Assembly (NCBI GenBank): GCA_947466585.1
Contig: CANIEU010000002.1
Location: 1 to 64,000 of the forward strand
Length of the DNA: 64,000 nt
Reading direction: 5' to 3'
Source: Fibrobacterota bacterium
GTDB lineage: Bacteria; Fibrobacterota; Fibrobacteria; UBA11236
Shown here: in pieces, positions 48,225 to 58,617 of the stretch
Layout: every line of letters begins with the position of its first letter
Position numbering within the stretch: the first letter of the stretch is position 1
Notes under the pieces: model-generated
Database searches by the model: none
The model's input: only the letters and a program-made list of their open reading frames with translations
What the model was told of the DNA's origin: nothing
Position numbers and translations under genes: made by a program

Positions 48225-48950
48225 TTAAAGGCCCGACTGATCTGCCTGCGCGAGCACTTCGCGCACGTAACTCGCGGGCACATCCGTCACCACGCCGCGA
48301 TCGACGCACAAACGCCGCACGGGCAAATTGCCGGTGAGCAACTCGTCGTGCGTGGCCATCAGCACGGCCACGCCTGCGACATGAATGTCGTGAAAGATGC
48401 GCAGAATCTCGACCGAAGTTTCGGGGTCGAGGTTGCCGGTCGGTTCGTCAGCAAGCACCACCTGCGGATGGTTCGCCATGGCGCGGGCGATGGCCGCACG
48501 CTGTTGCTCGCCCCCCGAAAGTTCGTGGGGAAAGCGGCGCGCCTTGGGCGAGAGCCGCACAAGCGTCAGCACCTCGTACACGCGTTGCTTTACCTGCTGT
48601 TCGGGAAGGTCCGCCGCGCGCAGGGCAAGGGCGACGTTGTCGAAAATGGTCCGATCGCCCAGCAACTTGAAATCCTGAAACACGATGCCGAGGCGACGGC
48701 GCAACTGTTGAATGCGGCCGCGCGCGATCTTTTTTCCGGATCGGTATTCTTCACCATCCCGGAACGCGATCGAGACTTCACCCGAATCGGGCCTTTCGGC
48801 CATGTCAATGAGACGGAGGATGGTGCTCTTGCCGGCGCCGCTGGGCCCGGTGAGCAACACGAATTCTCCCGGGTCCAGGCGAAAACTGGCATCGTCCAGA
48901 GCCTGCCATCCGCCGGGGTAGACCTTGGTGACGTGATCGAATGTGATCAT
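48225..48950 (-). CDS. ftsE: ABC transporter ATPase, FtsE type
   Basis: [74 protein letters not shown]. Confidence 0.82.
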   Translation of the reverse strand: MITFDHVTKVYPGGWQALDDASFRLDPGEFVLLTGPSGAGKSTILRLIDMAERPDSGEVSIAFRDGEEYRSGKKIARGRIQQLRRRLGIVFQDFKLLGDRTIFDNVALALRAADLPEQQVKQRVYEVLTLVRLSPKARRFPHELSGGEQQRAAIARAMANHPQVVLADEPTGNLDPETSVEILRIFHDIHVAGVAVLMATHDELLTGNLPVRRLCVDRGVVTDVPASYVREVLAQADQSGL

Positions 48951-48981
48951 GGCAATGTCTTCGTGAAGAGGTTGGGGTCGG

Positions 48982-49884
48982 TTACTGGGGTTTTTGCAGA
49001 ATGAAATGAAGGCGTTCGTCTCGATCGCTTCCGGGCTTCAAGGTAAAATCCGCGAGGCAGGCCCGCACGACAAAACCGGCTTCCCGCGCGGTTTTTTTGA
49101 GAAAGGCGGCAGGCCAAACGCGCTGGCGATGCACTTCTTCGGTACGATCGTAACGCCCGTCTTCGCCGATGGTGAAGAACGTGAAGAGGTTCAATTGCGT
49201 ACGGCTGGCCGCATCGTAGCGGCTGGCTCGCACCACCGCGCCCGCCTCGGTCTCTTGAAAGTCGAGCGCATCGGCGAAATGGCGGCGTGAACAGGTCACC
49301 GTGGTCACATCCACCAGAAACACCCCGCCGGGCGTGAGCACGCGCAAGGCTTCCTCAAAGGCGCGGCGCACCTCGTCGGGGCGTGTGAGATAGTTCAGGC
49401 TGTCGTACACCATCAGCACCAGATCGAATCCCGCCTGTGGCGTACCGTCTGGGAAGGGAAGCGCCAACGCATCGCAGGCCGCGCGCAGGGGAAGTTTGCC
49501 TTTCCCTTTTACTTTCCCATTTAATGTCCCATTTACTGTCCCGTTTCCCATACCGCGGAGTGGTCGTGCGGTACCCAACATCTGCGGGCTGAGATCCGTA
49601 TGCACGGTGAAGACATCGGGGAAGAGGGGGTGCTCCGCCAGGCGACAGGTGCCCGCCGCGAGTTCCAGGATTCGGCGAGGTGTGGCCGCCTTGCCCGTGC
49701 GACCGCGCACGGTGCGCCACAGGCCCCGCAAGTGTGCCGACCAACCGGGATAGTCGACATGGGCCATCACGGTGTCGTAATGCACCGCCAAAGCCCCATA
49801 AGGTTGAGAGAGAATCGAAGCCGCCGCATCGGGTGCGGTCGGTCGGGTCGGAGAGGGGGATTCGGTGGAGGCTTTCCGCCTCAT
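48982..49884 (-). CDS. class I SAM-dependent methyltransferase
   Basis: RILELAAGTCRLAEHPLF, DLVLMVYDSLNYLTRPDEVRRAFEEALRVLTPGGVFLVDV. Confidence 0.8.
   Translation of the reverse strand: MRRKASTESPSPTRPTAPDAAASILSQPYGALAVHYDTVMAHVDYPGWSAHLRGLWRTVRGRTGKAATPRRILELAAGTCRLAEHPLFPDVFTVHTDLSPQMLGTARPLRGMGNGTVNGTLNGKVKGKGKLPLRAACDALALPFPDGTPQAGFDLVLMVYDSLNYLTRPDEVRRAFEEALRVLTPGGVFLVDVTTVTCSRRHFADALDFQETEAGAVVRASRYDAASRTQLNLFTFFTIGEDGRYDRTEEVHRQRVWPAAFLKKTAREAGFVVRACLADFTLKPGSDRDERLHFILQKPQ
49498..49553 (-). repeat. 12-nt tandem repeat in coding sequence
   Basis: + strand cccatttaatgt-cccatttactgt-cccgtttccc; encodes GNGTVNGTLNGKVKGKGK. Confidence 0.75.
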
Positions 49885-51260
49885 TCGGCATCCCCGGCAG
49901 GAGCGGTCTCGTCGCCCGTGCTGTCGGCGCCGGTGAACTGGTCGAGCCGGTTGCCGATATGCATCTGCTCGCGCCAGGTCTTGATCAGGGCCGCCAGGCG
50001 CTCGCCCACCAGCCAGTCGCGGGTGTACTGGGCGATCACGGCATAATCTTCTTCGAGGGAAAGGCGGCGTTCCGCATTCTTGTGATCCACGCGGAATAGG
50101 TGCCAGCTATCGCCGATCAACACCGGTGCGCTGAGTCCGCCTTCGGGCATGGTGTCGGCGACGGCTTTGTATTCCCCGGCGAGCGAGTCGCGCGAGAACC
50201 AGCCCAGATCCCCGCCGAGGTCGCGGGTTTTGCGATCGTCCGACCAGCTGCGCGCGGCGGCCTTGAACGCCTCGTGGGTCTTGAGCGTGCGGCCGAGCGA
50301 ATCAAGCCAGGCCTGCGCGCGTGCGGTGTCGGCCGAAGAGGGAACCACGCGGATCAGAATGTGCGAGGTACGCACCTCGTTGTCGCGCTTGCCGGTGACG
50401 CGGATCAGGTGGTAACCAAAACGGGTACGCACGGGGCGGCGGGTATAGTCGCCCGCATCGAGGCCAAAGGCCGCGCGTTCGTAATCGGGATCGAGGGTAC
50501 CTCGCCGCGTATAGCCGAGGTCGCCGCCGTCCTTGCCCGAAAAGTCGTCGGAGTGCAAGCGCGCGAGTTCGGCGAAGCTTTCGCCCTTGTCGAGCCGTGC
50601 CGCCAGCGCCACGGCCTTTTCGCGGGCCTCGCGCTCGAGCGCGTCACCGGCCTTCACGCGCCACTGCAGATGTGAAAGGCGCACCACGTCGTTCTGCTGC
50701 GGCAGGCTGTCGTGATAGCGCTCGAAAAATTCCCGCACCTGAAACTGGGAAGGCTGCGGATCACCCACATACTTCATCTGCAAACGCTGGCGCAGCATGT
50801 TGTCGCGCACTTGATCAGACATGCGGGCCTTGAACTGACCCAACGACATGCCGGTGGCCTGCTTCAGAGCCGATTCCAGCTGGCGTTCGCCACCCTGCTG
50901 CTGGGCCACACGGGCGTACATGTCGGCCACGCGGGATTCTACGTCGCGATCCGAAACACGCAGCAAGGTATCCTGACGCGCCTTCTCGAGCAGCACCTTG
51001 TCGTCCACGAGCCGGTTGAGTGCTTCGAGGCGCTGCTGCGCGGTGGGCATGTTTGAAAAACCAGGGCGCTGTTGTTGCATCCCCATTCGCAGCTCTTCGA
51101 CTTCGGAAAGCAGAATGGGCGCGCCGTTCACCACACCCGCGATACCATCCACCGGTTTACGGGCGGCATGTAGGGGAGAAAAGGCGCCTGCAAGCAGCAT
51201 CAGCCCGGAGAAAGCAAAAATAGGGGCGCGCACTGAAACGCGGAAACGGATCATCGACAT
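49881..51260 (-). CDS. SurA-like peptidylprolyl isomerase
   Basis: GIAGVVNGAPILLSEVEE; parvulin segments SDDFSGKDGGDLGYTRRGTLDPDYERAAFGL, VRTRFGYHLIRVTGK. Confidence 0.85.
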   Translation of the reverse strand: MSMIRFRVSVRAPIFAFSGLMLLAGAFSPLHAARKPVDGIAGVVNGAPILLSEVEELRMGMQQQRPGFSNMPTAQQRLEALNRLVDDKVLLEKARQDTLLRVSDRDVESRVADMYARVAQQQGGERQLESALKQATGMSLGQFKARMSDQVRDNMLRQRLQMKYVGDPQPSQFQVREFFERYHDSLPQQNDVVRLSHLQWRVKAGDALEREAREKAVALAARLDKGESFAELARLHSDDFSGKDGGDLGYTRRGTLDPDYERAAFGLDAGDYTRRPVRTRFGYHLIRVTGKRDNEVRTSHILIRVVPSSADTARAQAWLDSLGRTLKTHEAFKAAARSWSDDRKTRDLGGDLGWFSRDSLAGEYKAVADTMPEGGLSAPVLIGDSWHLFRVDHKNAERRLSLEEDYAVIAQYTRDWLVGERLAALIKTWREQMHIGNRLDQFTGADSTGDETAPAGDAE

Positions 51261-51266
51261 GTTGGA

Positions 51267-52268
51267 TTATTCTCCCGGCGGAAGCCGTTCTTCGGACGTG
51301 TCGCCGGCGGGGGTCGCGGGAGGGGCATCGCTGCCGTCCTGTCCGGGAATCTGGTCGACGTTCAGGCTGATGGACGCGCCTTCCTTGTACTGGCGGATTT
51401 TTGATTCGCGCATCTTCTCCTGATGCTGCATCGACAGGCGCGCCGAAATGGCGGCGCGGACTTCCTGAAACGGCAGCGGCGTACCGGCCTCGATGCGGTC
51501 CAGCAATTTCACGAGGTAGACGCCGTCGGGGCAACTCACCGGGTTAGAGAGCCAGCCGGGATGGGCGTCGAGCACGTCGTGCAAACAAGCGGGAACTTCG
51601 GAGGCCTTGCGGAACGGCGGCTCGACGAACTCCGGTGCGGTATCGAGCGAACTGGTGCGCGCCAAGGCGGTGAAGTTGTCGCCGCGCACCTTGGAGCGCA
51701 GTGCTAGCGCTTCCTTCAGGGTGTTCACCCGGATGTGGGCGTAGCGGTATTCCGGGGCTTTGCGGAGAAAGTCCGATTTGTTGTCCTCGTAATAGCGCGT
51801 CATCGCGCCTTCGTCGGGTTCGCTTTCGGTGGTGGCGGCCAGTTCGCGCGAGAGAAATTCTTCGATGAGCATGCGGCGGCGGAGCCGCTCCAACTTGCGG
51901 CGTACCTGCGGATCCTGATCCAGCTTGTGCTTGAGCGCCTGCTGATAAACCGCTTCGTCGTCTATCCATCGTTGGATGACATCGAGATATTGTTCGCGCG
52001 GCAAAACCTTCTCGTATTCGGCCGGGAAGGCTTCCCGCAGTTCGTCGAGCGTCAGTTTGGCGTCATCGACCTGGGCCAGTACCACGGGCTGGGAGCCGGA
52101 TTTTTCACATGCGACCATCAGCAGGGCGGCAGCAACAAGGGTGCCTGCGAGAGGCATTCTGGCCAAAAAACGGCGAAAACGGTTGGAAAATGGGGAAATC
52201 ACGGCGGGAATATACCTAATTGGGGGAGACGGGAACACCGCAAGCAAGCGATTCCACCCCCTTGGCAT
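51267..52268 (-). CDS. PpiC-type lipoprotein
   Basis: Lipobox LLMVAC; LDELREAFPAEYEKVLPREQYLDVIQRWIDDEAVYQQAL; start uncertain. Confidence 0.7.
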   Translation of the reverse strand: MPRGWNRLLAVFPSPPIRYIPAVISPFSNRFRRFLARMPLAGTLVAAALLMVACEKSGSQPVVLAQVDDAKLTLDELREAFPAEYEKVLPREQYLDVIQRWIDDEAVYQQALKHKLDQDPQVRRKLERLRRRMLIEEFLSRELAATTESEPDEGAMTRYYEDNKSDFLRKAPEYRYAHIRVNTLKEALALRSKVRGDNFTALARTSSLDTAPEFVEPPFRKASEVPACLHDVLDAHPGWLSNPVSCPDGVYLVKLLDRIEAGTPLPFQEVRAAISARLSMQHQEKMRESKIRQYKEGASISLNVDQIPGQDGSDAPPATPAGDTSEERLPPGE

Positions 52269-55200
52269 CAGTCCGCGCGCATCATCCTTCCCAAGACCTC
52301 GGTGGCCATTTCGGTGAGGGCCACCGGGTCGCCGCGACGGGGCGGATTGAGGTCCACGCGCAATTGCAGGGCGGTGTCGTCGGGGCCTTCGCTTCCTGCA
52401 CCGCTTCCGGATCCATAGAGGAAACGGGTCGGGAACTTTGCCCGCGCCGGCAGAGCGGCCAGCACATCGCGTTCGGGCAAATGATCGGGCGAGAACACAA
52501 GCAGCAGCGCGTTTTCACGAATCTCGGCTTTGCGCACGCCGAGCGGGCGACAGGCGAGGCGGGCTTCGACCGTCAGCAGGAGCATGCGCGCCTCCTCGGG
52601 AAGATCGCCGAAGCGATCGACCAATTCGGCACGCATTTCGTCCACCGCGGCGGTATCCGCAAGGCGGGCGATCTTCTGGTAGAGTGTCGTGCGCTGCGCC
52701 GGGTCTTCGATGTATTCCTCGGGCAGAAACGCGTCGGCGGGGAACTCGATCTCCGGGTTCAAGGGCGGCTTCGGAGTTTGTCCTTCGAACTCCAGCGTGG
52801 CCTCGCGTACCATGCGGCAATAGGTTTCAAACCCCACCGCGGCGATGTGTCCGCTCTGCTCGATGCCGAGCAAGTTGCCCGCGCCGCGGATCTCGAGATC
52901 GCGCATGGCGATCTGGAAGCCGCTCCCGAGATCGGTGAACTTTTCGAGCGCATAGAGCTTGCGCCGCGCGTCATCCGAGAACTTGTTGGCATCCGGGGCG
53001 ACCAGCAGGCAGTGGGCCTGGGTTGCGGAGCGGCCCACGCGACCGCGCAGCTGATAGAGCTGGCTGAGGCCGAAGAGGTCGGCGCGGTGCACGATCAAGG
53101 TGTTCGCGTTGGAAATGTCGATACCCGATTCGATGATGGCGGTACTGACGAGGATTTCATATTCCCGGTGCACGAAGCCCGACATCACGCGTTCGAGCGC
53201 ACCCTCTTCCATCTGGCCGTGCGCCACGCCCACGCGGGCGCTGGGCGCGAGTGCGCGCACCCGTTCGGCGATCTCCTCGATGTCTTGCACGCGGTTGTGC
53301 ACGAAAAACGCCTGCCCGCCGCGATCCAGTTCCGCCGCGAACGCGGTGCGCACCACCTCGGGATCCCAGTGCACCACGCGGGTTTCCACCGGGAGGCGGT
53401 TGCGCGGCGGCGTCGAGATCAACGAGAGGTCGCGGGCGCCGAGCAGCGAGAAATGCAGCGTTCGTGGAATCGGCGTGGCGGTTAGCGCCAATACGTCCAC
53501 CTCGGCGCGCAGCTCCTTCAGCCTTTCCTTTTGCTTCACGCCGAACTTTTGTTCTTCGTCGACGATGAGCAGTCCGAGGTCGCGGAACTTGACGTCCTTC
53601 GACAGCAAGCGGTGGGTGCCCACGATCACGTCGACCTCGCCGCGCTCCAAGGCAGCCAGCGTGATCTTCTGTTCGGCCGGGGTGCGGAAGCGATGCAGCG
53701 GTTCCACGCTTGCGGCCCATGCGGAGAAGCGCTCCTGGATGGTTTCGTAATGCTGGGCGGCCAGAATGGTGGTGGGTGCCAACAGCGCGACCTGCTTGCC
53801 GTCTTGCAACGCCTTGAACGCCGCGCGCATGGCCACCTCGGTTTTTCCGAACCCCACGTCGCCGCACACCAGCCGGTCCATCGGCCGTTCCGATTCCATG
53901 TCGGCTTTCACTTCGGTGATGGCCTTTGCCTGGTCGGGCGTCAGGTCGTATTCAAAGGCCGATTCGAATTCGCGTTGCGATTCGCCGTCGGGCGAGAACG
54001 AGAAGCCTTTGGCTACGGAACGCCGCGCATACAGCTCGATGAGTTCCCGAACCAGCAGCACGATGGCCTTGCGGGTTTTTTCCTTGGCGTTTTCCCACGC
54101 CTTGCCGCCGAGTTTCGAGAGAACCGGCACGTTGCCTTCTTCGCCCGAAAATTTTTCCAGCTTCGCAAGGTCCGAAACCGGCAAGGTGAGTTTGTCCTTG
54201 CCCTGGTAATCGAGCAGGATGCAGTCCACCTCGTGGCCGGCGATGCGAATGCGGCGGATGCCCGCAAATTTGCCGATGCCGTAGGCTTCGTGCACCACGT
54301 AATCGCCGCGATGCAGCGCGTCGAAGTCGGGGATGGCCACGCCGCCGCCGCGGAACTTGCGTTTGCGCACGCCGCGGGCCATGCGGTTGAAGATCTGGTG
54401 CTCGGTGAGCAGGGCCAGGCCTTGTACGCGGTCGATGAAACCGCTGTTGAGATCTCCGGTGAGTACGCCTTCCAACCCGAGAGGTTCCACCGAGGTCCAC
54501 AACCGCGCGGCCAGCGTGGGGTTGGGGCAGATCAGCCAAGTGCGGATGCCTTCGGAGGTAAGGTCCCGCAAGAGCGGTTCCGCATCCGCCAAACCCGCGC
54601 CTTCGCGACGCTGCGTATCCATGTTGAAGGTCACGCTGCCGGGTCCGTCCCAACCGAGGCGACCGATGCGCACCGAACGGCGGGAGGTCAGGAGTCTTTC
54701 AACATCCGTCGCTGTGAGAAACAACTCTTCGGGTTTGTTGACCAAACGTCCCTGCGCACGCGCATCGGCATATCCCGTGTGCGCGGCCTTCCACGTTTTT
54801 TCAATCGCCTTGGCCAACCCGTCGGAGTCGCCTACAACCACAACAACCTTCGGATCCTTGGGTTCCTTCGCTGCAGAGTCGCGCTCCCCGGCATCCAGAA
54901 AATCAAGCAGCGAATGGTCGGGCTTTTTGAAAAAGGCCTTTTGCCAATGGATGCCCGCGAGGTCGCGCTTGCGCGTGAGCCGGTGAAGTTCCGATTCGTA
55001 GGCGGCTTCCCCGCCCAAGGTGTCGAGATGCTCCAAAAGGCCTGCCGCAATTTCGGCGTCGGTGTGACAGCACTCGTCCTGCGGCAGCAGGGCGACCGAT
55101 TCCACCGGACGGATCGAGCGTTGCGAGAAAATGTCGAACTCGCGGATGGTCTCGATGGTTTCCCCGTCCAGCACGATGCGGAACGGATTGTCGGCGAGAA

Positions 55201-55777
55201 AGGGGTAGATGTCGAGGATTTCGCCGCGCACGCTGAAGTCGCCGATGTCTTGCACGGTGGCTTCTTCGCGGAAGCCCAGCGCCATCACGGCATCGCGGAA
55301 CGTTGCCGGGTTGAGCGCATCGCCGGCGCGCAATTCGACGATTTCGCGATGCAGGCTTTTGGGGCTCTGGAAGCGCTCCAGAAACGCCGAAGCCGTGGTG
55401 ACCACCACCACGGGCTTGGCGTTCTTCTGTCCACGATAGAGCGCCTCAAAAACCTCCAGCCGCTGCTCGCGGACCTGCCCGAAGGGTTCGCGCCATTCGT
55501 ACGGTTTGAGATCGAGGCCGGGAAAACGCAAAACCGCATCTTCGCCCAGCCAGGCGGAAAGATCTTCCGCCATGGTTTCGGCGTCCTTGGCATCGGGCGC
55601 GAGGTAGAGCAGCGGTGCGGCCGCTTTGCGGAACTGGGTTGCGACTAATGCCGAGGCCGCCGAACCCGCCAACCCGGCCACGTGCACGGGTTTTCCGGGA
55701 ACGGGAGTGATCGCCGCAAAATCGGCGAAGACACCCTGTTCGAGAAGATCGGAAAGCGGGAGGACGTGCGGGGACAT
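52268..55777 (-). CDS. mfd: transcription-repair coupling factor
   Basis: D2-CID and RecG-like helicase: RLVCGDVGFGKTEVAMRAAFKAL, GTHRLL, IVDEEQKFGVKQKERLK, QLRGRVGRS. Confidence 0.97.
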   Translation of the reverse strand: MSPHVLPLSDLLEQGVFADFAAITPVPGKPVHVAGLAGSAASALVATQFRKAAAPLLYLAPDAKDAETMAEDLSAWLGEDAVLRFPGLDLKPYEWREPFGQVREQRLEVFEALYRGQKNAKPVVVVTTASAFLERFQSPKSLHREIVELRAGDALNPATFRDAVMALGFREEATVQDIGDFSVRGEILDIYPFLADNPFRIVLDGETIETIREFDIFSQRSIRPVESVALLPQDECCHTDAEIAAGLLEHLDTLGGEAAYESELHRLTRKRDLAGIHWQKAFFKKPDHSLLDFLDAGERDSAAKEPKDPKVVVVVGDSDGLAKAIEKTWKAAHTGYADARAQGRLVNKPEELFLTATDVERLLTSRRSVRIGRLGWDGPGSVTFNMDTQRREGAGLADAEPLLRDLTSEGIRTWLICPNPTLAARLWTSVEPLGLEGVLTGDLNSGFIDRVQGLALLTEHQIFNRMARGVRKRKFRGGGVAIPDFDALHRGDYVVHEAYGIGKFAGIRRIRIAGHEVDCILLDYQGKDKLTLPVSDLAKLEKFSGEEGNVPVLSKLGGKAWENAKEKTRKAIVLLVRELIELYARRSVAKGFSFSPDGESQREFESAFEYDLTPDQAKAITEVKADMESERPMDRLVCGDVGFGKTEVAMRAAFKALQDGKQVALLAPTTILAAQHYETIQERFSAWAASVEPLHRFRTPAEQKITLAALERGEVDVIVGTHRLLSKDVKFRDLGLLIVDEEQKFGVKQKERLKELRAEVDVLALTATPIPRTLHFSLLGARDLSLISTPPRNRLPVETRVVHWDPEVVRTAFAAELDRGGQAFFVHNRVQDIEEIAERVRALAPSARVGVAHGQMEEGALERVMSGFVHREYEILVSTAIIESGIDISNANTLIVHRADLFGLSQLYQLRGRVGRSATQAHCLLVAPDANKFSDDARRKLYALEKFTDLGSGFQIAMRDLEIRGAGNLLGIEQSGHIAAVGFETYCRMVREATLEFEGQTPKPPLNPEIEFPADAFLPEEYIEDPAQRTTLYQKIARLADTAAVDEMRAELVDRFGDLPEEARMLLLTVEARLACRPLGVRKAEIRENALLLVFSPDHLPERDVLAALPARAKFPTRFLYGSGSGAGSEGPDDTALQLRVDLNPPRRGDPVALTEMATEVLGRMMRAD

Positions 55778-55787
55778 GGAGGGGAAA

Positions 55788-55937
55788 GGTAGGTAGTCGG
55801 TAGTCGGTAGTCGGTAGTCAACACAAGTGAGTCGTCATCCGAGAATCGTGGCGCGATTGGCCGATACGGTACGCGAGGCCCCACGCGCTAAATCCTTTTT
55901 ACTTCCGACTTCGAACTTCCGATTTCCGACTACTTCT
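55788..55937. repeat. heptanucleotide-period element with two different heptamer arms (GTCGGTA / ACTTCCG)
   Basis: gtcggta x3 at 55796-55816; acttccgacttcgaacttccgatttccgactacttctt at 55901-55937. Confidence 0.75.
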
Positions 55938-57123
55938 TCGTAAACAACGCTTCGAACTCTCCGTAACCTTCGTCCTTCAGTTTTTCCCTCGGGATGAAAC
56001 GCAGCGAAGCGGAGTTGATGCAGTAGCGTAGTCCGTTCGGACCCGGGCCGTCGGGGAACACGTGCCCGAGATGCGAATTGGCCTTGCCGCTGCGCACTTC
56101 CGTGCGGACCATGCCGTGGTCGCGGTCGGTTTTTTCCACCACCTTGGCGCCTTTCACCGGCTTGGTGAAGCTCGGCCATCCCGTGCCGCTCTCGAACTTG
56201 TCGCGCGAGCTGAACAGCGGTTCGCCCGAGACCACGTCCACATAAATGCCGTCGCGATGGTTGTCCCAGTAGGCGTTGGCGAAGGGGCGCTCGGTTCCGT
56301 TCTTCCGCGTGATCTCGTATTGCTCCGGGCTCAGCTTCGCACGCAACTCGGCATCCGACAGCGTGGTGAGGTCGCAGGCCGCGCGCGGATCATCGACTTC
56401 GACCACGCCGTCGTTCTCGGGTGTCACGGGAATACGCGCGGGTGGTGTTTTGCCCCAGAACTTCTCGATAAAGCCCGCACGTCCCGAACCGTTCTTGTAA
56501 CGCTTGTAGCGGTCGGGATTGAGCTTGCAGTATTTCTGATGGTAATCCTCGGCCGGGTAGAAGTTCCGGAACACTTCGATGGGTACGGCGATCTTGCCGT
56601 CGAACTTGTCCGCTGCCTCGAGGCGCTCTTTCGAGTCTTCCGCGATTTTCTTCTGTTCGGCATTGTGATAAAAGATCGCGGGCCGGTATTGGCTGCCGCG
56701 ATCGGCGAACTGCCCGCCCAGATCGGTGGGGTCGATCGAGCGCCAAAAGATTTCCACCAACGTGGCGTAGGAAACCTTGCGCGGATCATAGGTCACCTGC
56801 ACGGCTTCGGTATGACCGGTCTTGCCCGAACCCACCTTCTCGTAAGTCGGGGCAGGATCGTGCCCGCCGGCGTAGCCCGAGACTGCGGAGATCACGCCGT
56901 CCACATCCAAAAATTCCGCCTCCACACACCAGAAGCATCCGCCCGCGAAAGTGGCTTTCCCCATGTTGTCAGTCGTATTCATCGTCGTTCCCTTTCCGGA
57001 CTTTTTCTTTACAGTGATTTCTTGCGGGGGCTTGGCGTACCCCAGCGCACAGGCCAAGGTCAACGTGAGCCCGCAGGTGAGTGCTGCCCACTTTTTCCAC
57101 GGCGTCGGTGTTTGATATTGCAT
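55930..57123 (-). CDS. msrAB: exported MsrA-MsrB methionine sulfoxide reductase fusion
   Basis: Signal peptide; [15 protein letters not shown] (MsrA); [34 protein letters not shown] (MsrB). Confidence 0.93.
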   Translation of the reverse strand: MQYQTPTPWKKWAALTCGLTLTLACALGYAKPPQEITVKKKSGKGTTMNTTDNMGKATFAGGCFWCVEAEFLDVDGVISAVSGYAGGHDPAPTYEKVGSGKTGHTEAVQVTYDPRKVSYATLVEIFWRSIDPTDLGGQFADRGSQYRPAIFYHNAEQKKIAEDSKERLEAADKFDGKIAVPIEVFRNFYPAEDYHQKYCKLNPDRYKRYKNGSGRAGFIEKFWGKTPPARIPVTPENDGVVEVDDPRAACDLTTLSDAELRAKLSPEQYEITRKNGTERPFANAYWDNHRDGIYVDVVSGEPLFSSRDKFESGTGWPSFTKPVKGAKVVEKTDRDHGMVRTEVRSGKANSHLGHVFPDGPGPNGLRYCINSASLRFIPREKLKDEGYGEFEALFTKK

Positions 57124-57369
57124 GATTGGAATCTCCTTGCCGGGTCAGTCGTCCGGGGCGCCCCGATGTTACAGCAGTATCGGAGAAAGCAGGCTTCCCG
57201 AGTTTTCGGATGGCGGGTGGCCTTCCGGAATAATCGGGGGTTATGCTAGGGTAATCTACACGTTGGAAGGGGAGGGGTGCGGCCCCTAACCCTCGGCCTC
57301 CCATGCCGGGAAGGTGACAAGGGGGTTCAGGCAGTTTGAATCGGATTCCCGAAGTCGGGGAAGGGGTCC

Positions 57370-57445
57370 TGGTGAGCCAAGAAGGATTTGAACCTTCGAC
57401 CCACGCCTTAAAAGGGCGCTGCTCTACCAACTGAGCTATTGGCTC
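57370..57445 (-). tRNA. tRNA-Lys (anticodon TTT)
   Basis: GAGCCAATAGCTCAGTTGGTAGAGCAGCGCCCTTTTAAGGCGTGGGTCGAAGGTTCAAATCCTTCTTGGCTCACCA; cloverleaf with encoded CCA. Confidence 0.95.
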
Positions 57446-57537
57446 CCAGGAAAAAGGAGATCGGGAAAGATAAAACCCGGTGCCGTCCCCTGCAACCGTC
57501 TTCCGCCATGGTTCCTTGCGGTGTCCGCATGTAACTT

Positions 57538-58617
57538 ATGCCGATGGCCCACGCGAAAATTCCTTTGCTGCGCGCGCGGCTTCCCGCCCTTTCCCGCATG
57601 ATTTTTCCGAAGACGCACCGGGTCTCTCCCGTTCCGGCGGCTCTCGCCTGTCTCGGGGCTATTGTAGCCCTTGCGGCCTTCCCAGGCCCGGTCTCGGCGG
57701 CAGATGCCTCCGGAACCGCCTCCATGCCGGGAATCGCCTTGATTCCAGCTGCCCGGCCCGCCGGCCTTGCAGGGGCCTACACCGCCCTCGGAACCGGCGC
57801 TTCGGCCATTGGAGTGAACCCGGCCGGTTTGGCTCGCGAATCCGGACGAACCTTCTTCGGTTCGGTGCGCCCGGAACTGTCGCGGTTCGGTGCGGTCGCC
57901 TACGCCTTTCCCGCCACCGGTGGACGCTGGGCGGTGAGCGCCACCTACGTCGACTATGATGCCATCATTTCCACCGACGAAAATCAGGTCAGCCAGGGCA
58001 CCCTGCGGCCTTACAGCCTCTATCCGGCGCTCACATACGCCGGGGGGCGGGGTGGATTGTATTGGGGCGGTACACTCAAGTTGGCCCGCGAATCTTTGGG
58101 CGACTTCGATGGCTCCACGCCGGCTTTCGGGGTCGGGTTCGATGCGGGCGTCCAGTATCGTCCCGCGATGAGTCGGTTGGGTTGGGGGGCGGCGGTCACC
58201 AATGTCGGCAAACAGCTTTCCGGTCATTTCGAGGGCGACACCCGGCGCGGTGCGCTACCGGGTGCGATGCGTGCTGGGTTGACCTATGATCCGCCAAGGC
58301 AGCGCGTGCTCACGCTGACCGCCGATGTGGAAGCGCCTTTTCAAAACGCACCCTTGTTGGCCTTGGGTGGGGAATACCGCGTTTTGCCGGAATGGACTTT
58401 GCGCGCGGGTACCCGGTGGAGTACGGAGGATGTTCGCAAACTGCGCGGCTGGATCGACCCGAATTCCTCAGCCGAAGAGCAAGGGGGTGAGGCGGTCAAG
58501 ATCGCCGCCGGCACCACGCTGCGCGTAGGGGCGGTAGCGGTGGATTATGGTGCCCAATGGTGGCGGGAACTCGGTATCGTTCATGCTTTGAGCGTCGCAT
58601 GGAGTATCGATCCCTGA
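57538..58617 (+). CDS. PorV/PorQ family (UPF0164-like) outer-membrane protein
   Basis: IPAARPAGLAGAYTALGTGASAIGVNPAGLARE... beta-barrel repeats. Confidence 0.75.
   Translation: MPMAHAKIPLLRARLPALSRMIFPKTHRVSPVPAALACLGAIVALAAFPGPVSAADASGTASMPGIALIPAARPAGLAGAYTALGTGASAIGVNPAGLARESGRTFFGSVRPELSRFGAVAYAFPATGGRWAVSATYVDYDAIISTDENQVSQGTLRPYSLYPALTYAGGRGGLYWGGTLKLARESLGDFDGSTPAFGVGFDAGVQYRPAMSRLGWGAAVTNVGKQLSGHFEGDTRRGALPGAMRAGLTYDPPRQRVLTLTADVEAPFQNAPLLALGGEYRVLPEWTLRAGTRWSTEDVRKLRGWIDPNSSAEEQGGEAVKIAAGTTLRVGAVAVDYGAQWWRELGIVHALSVAWSIDP

Noticed and set aside
53531-55648. 705-aa ORF antisense to mfd
   Set aside because: Shadow of the mfd frame; opposite strand contains complete helicase motifs.
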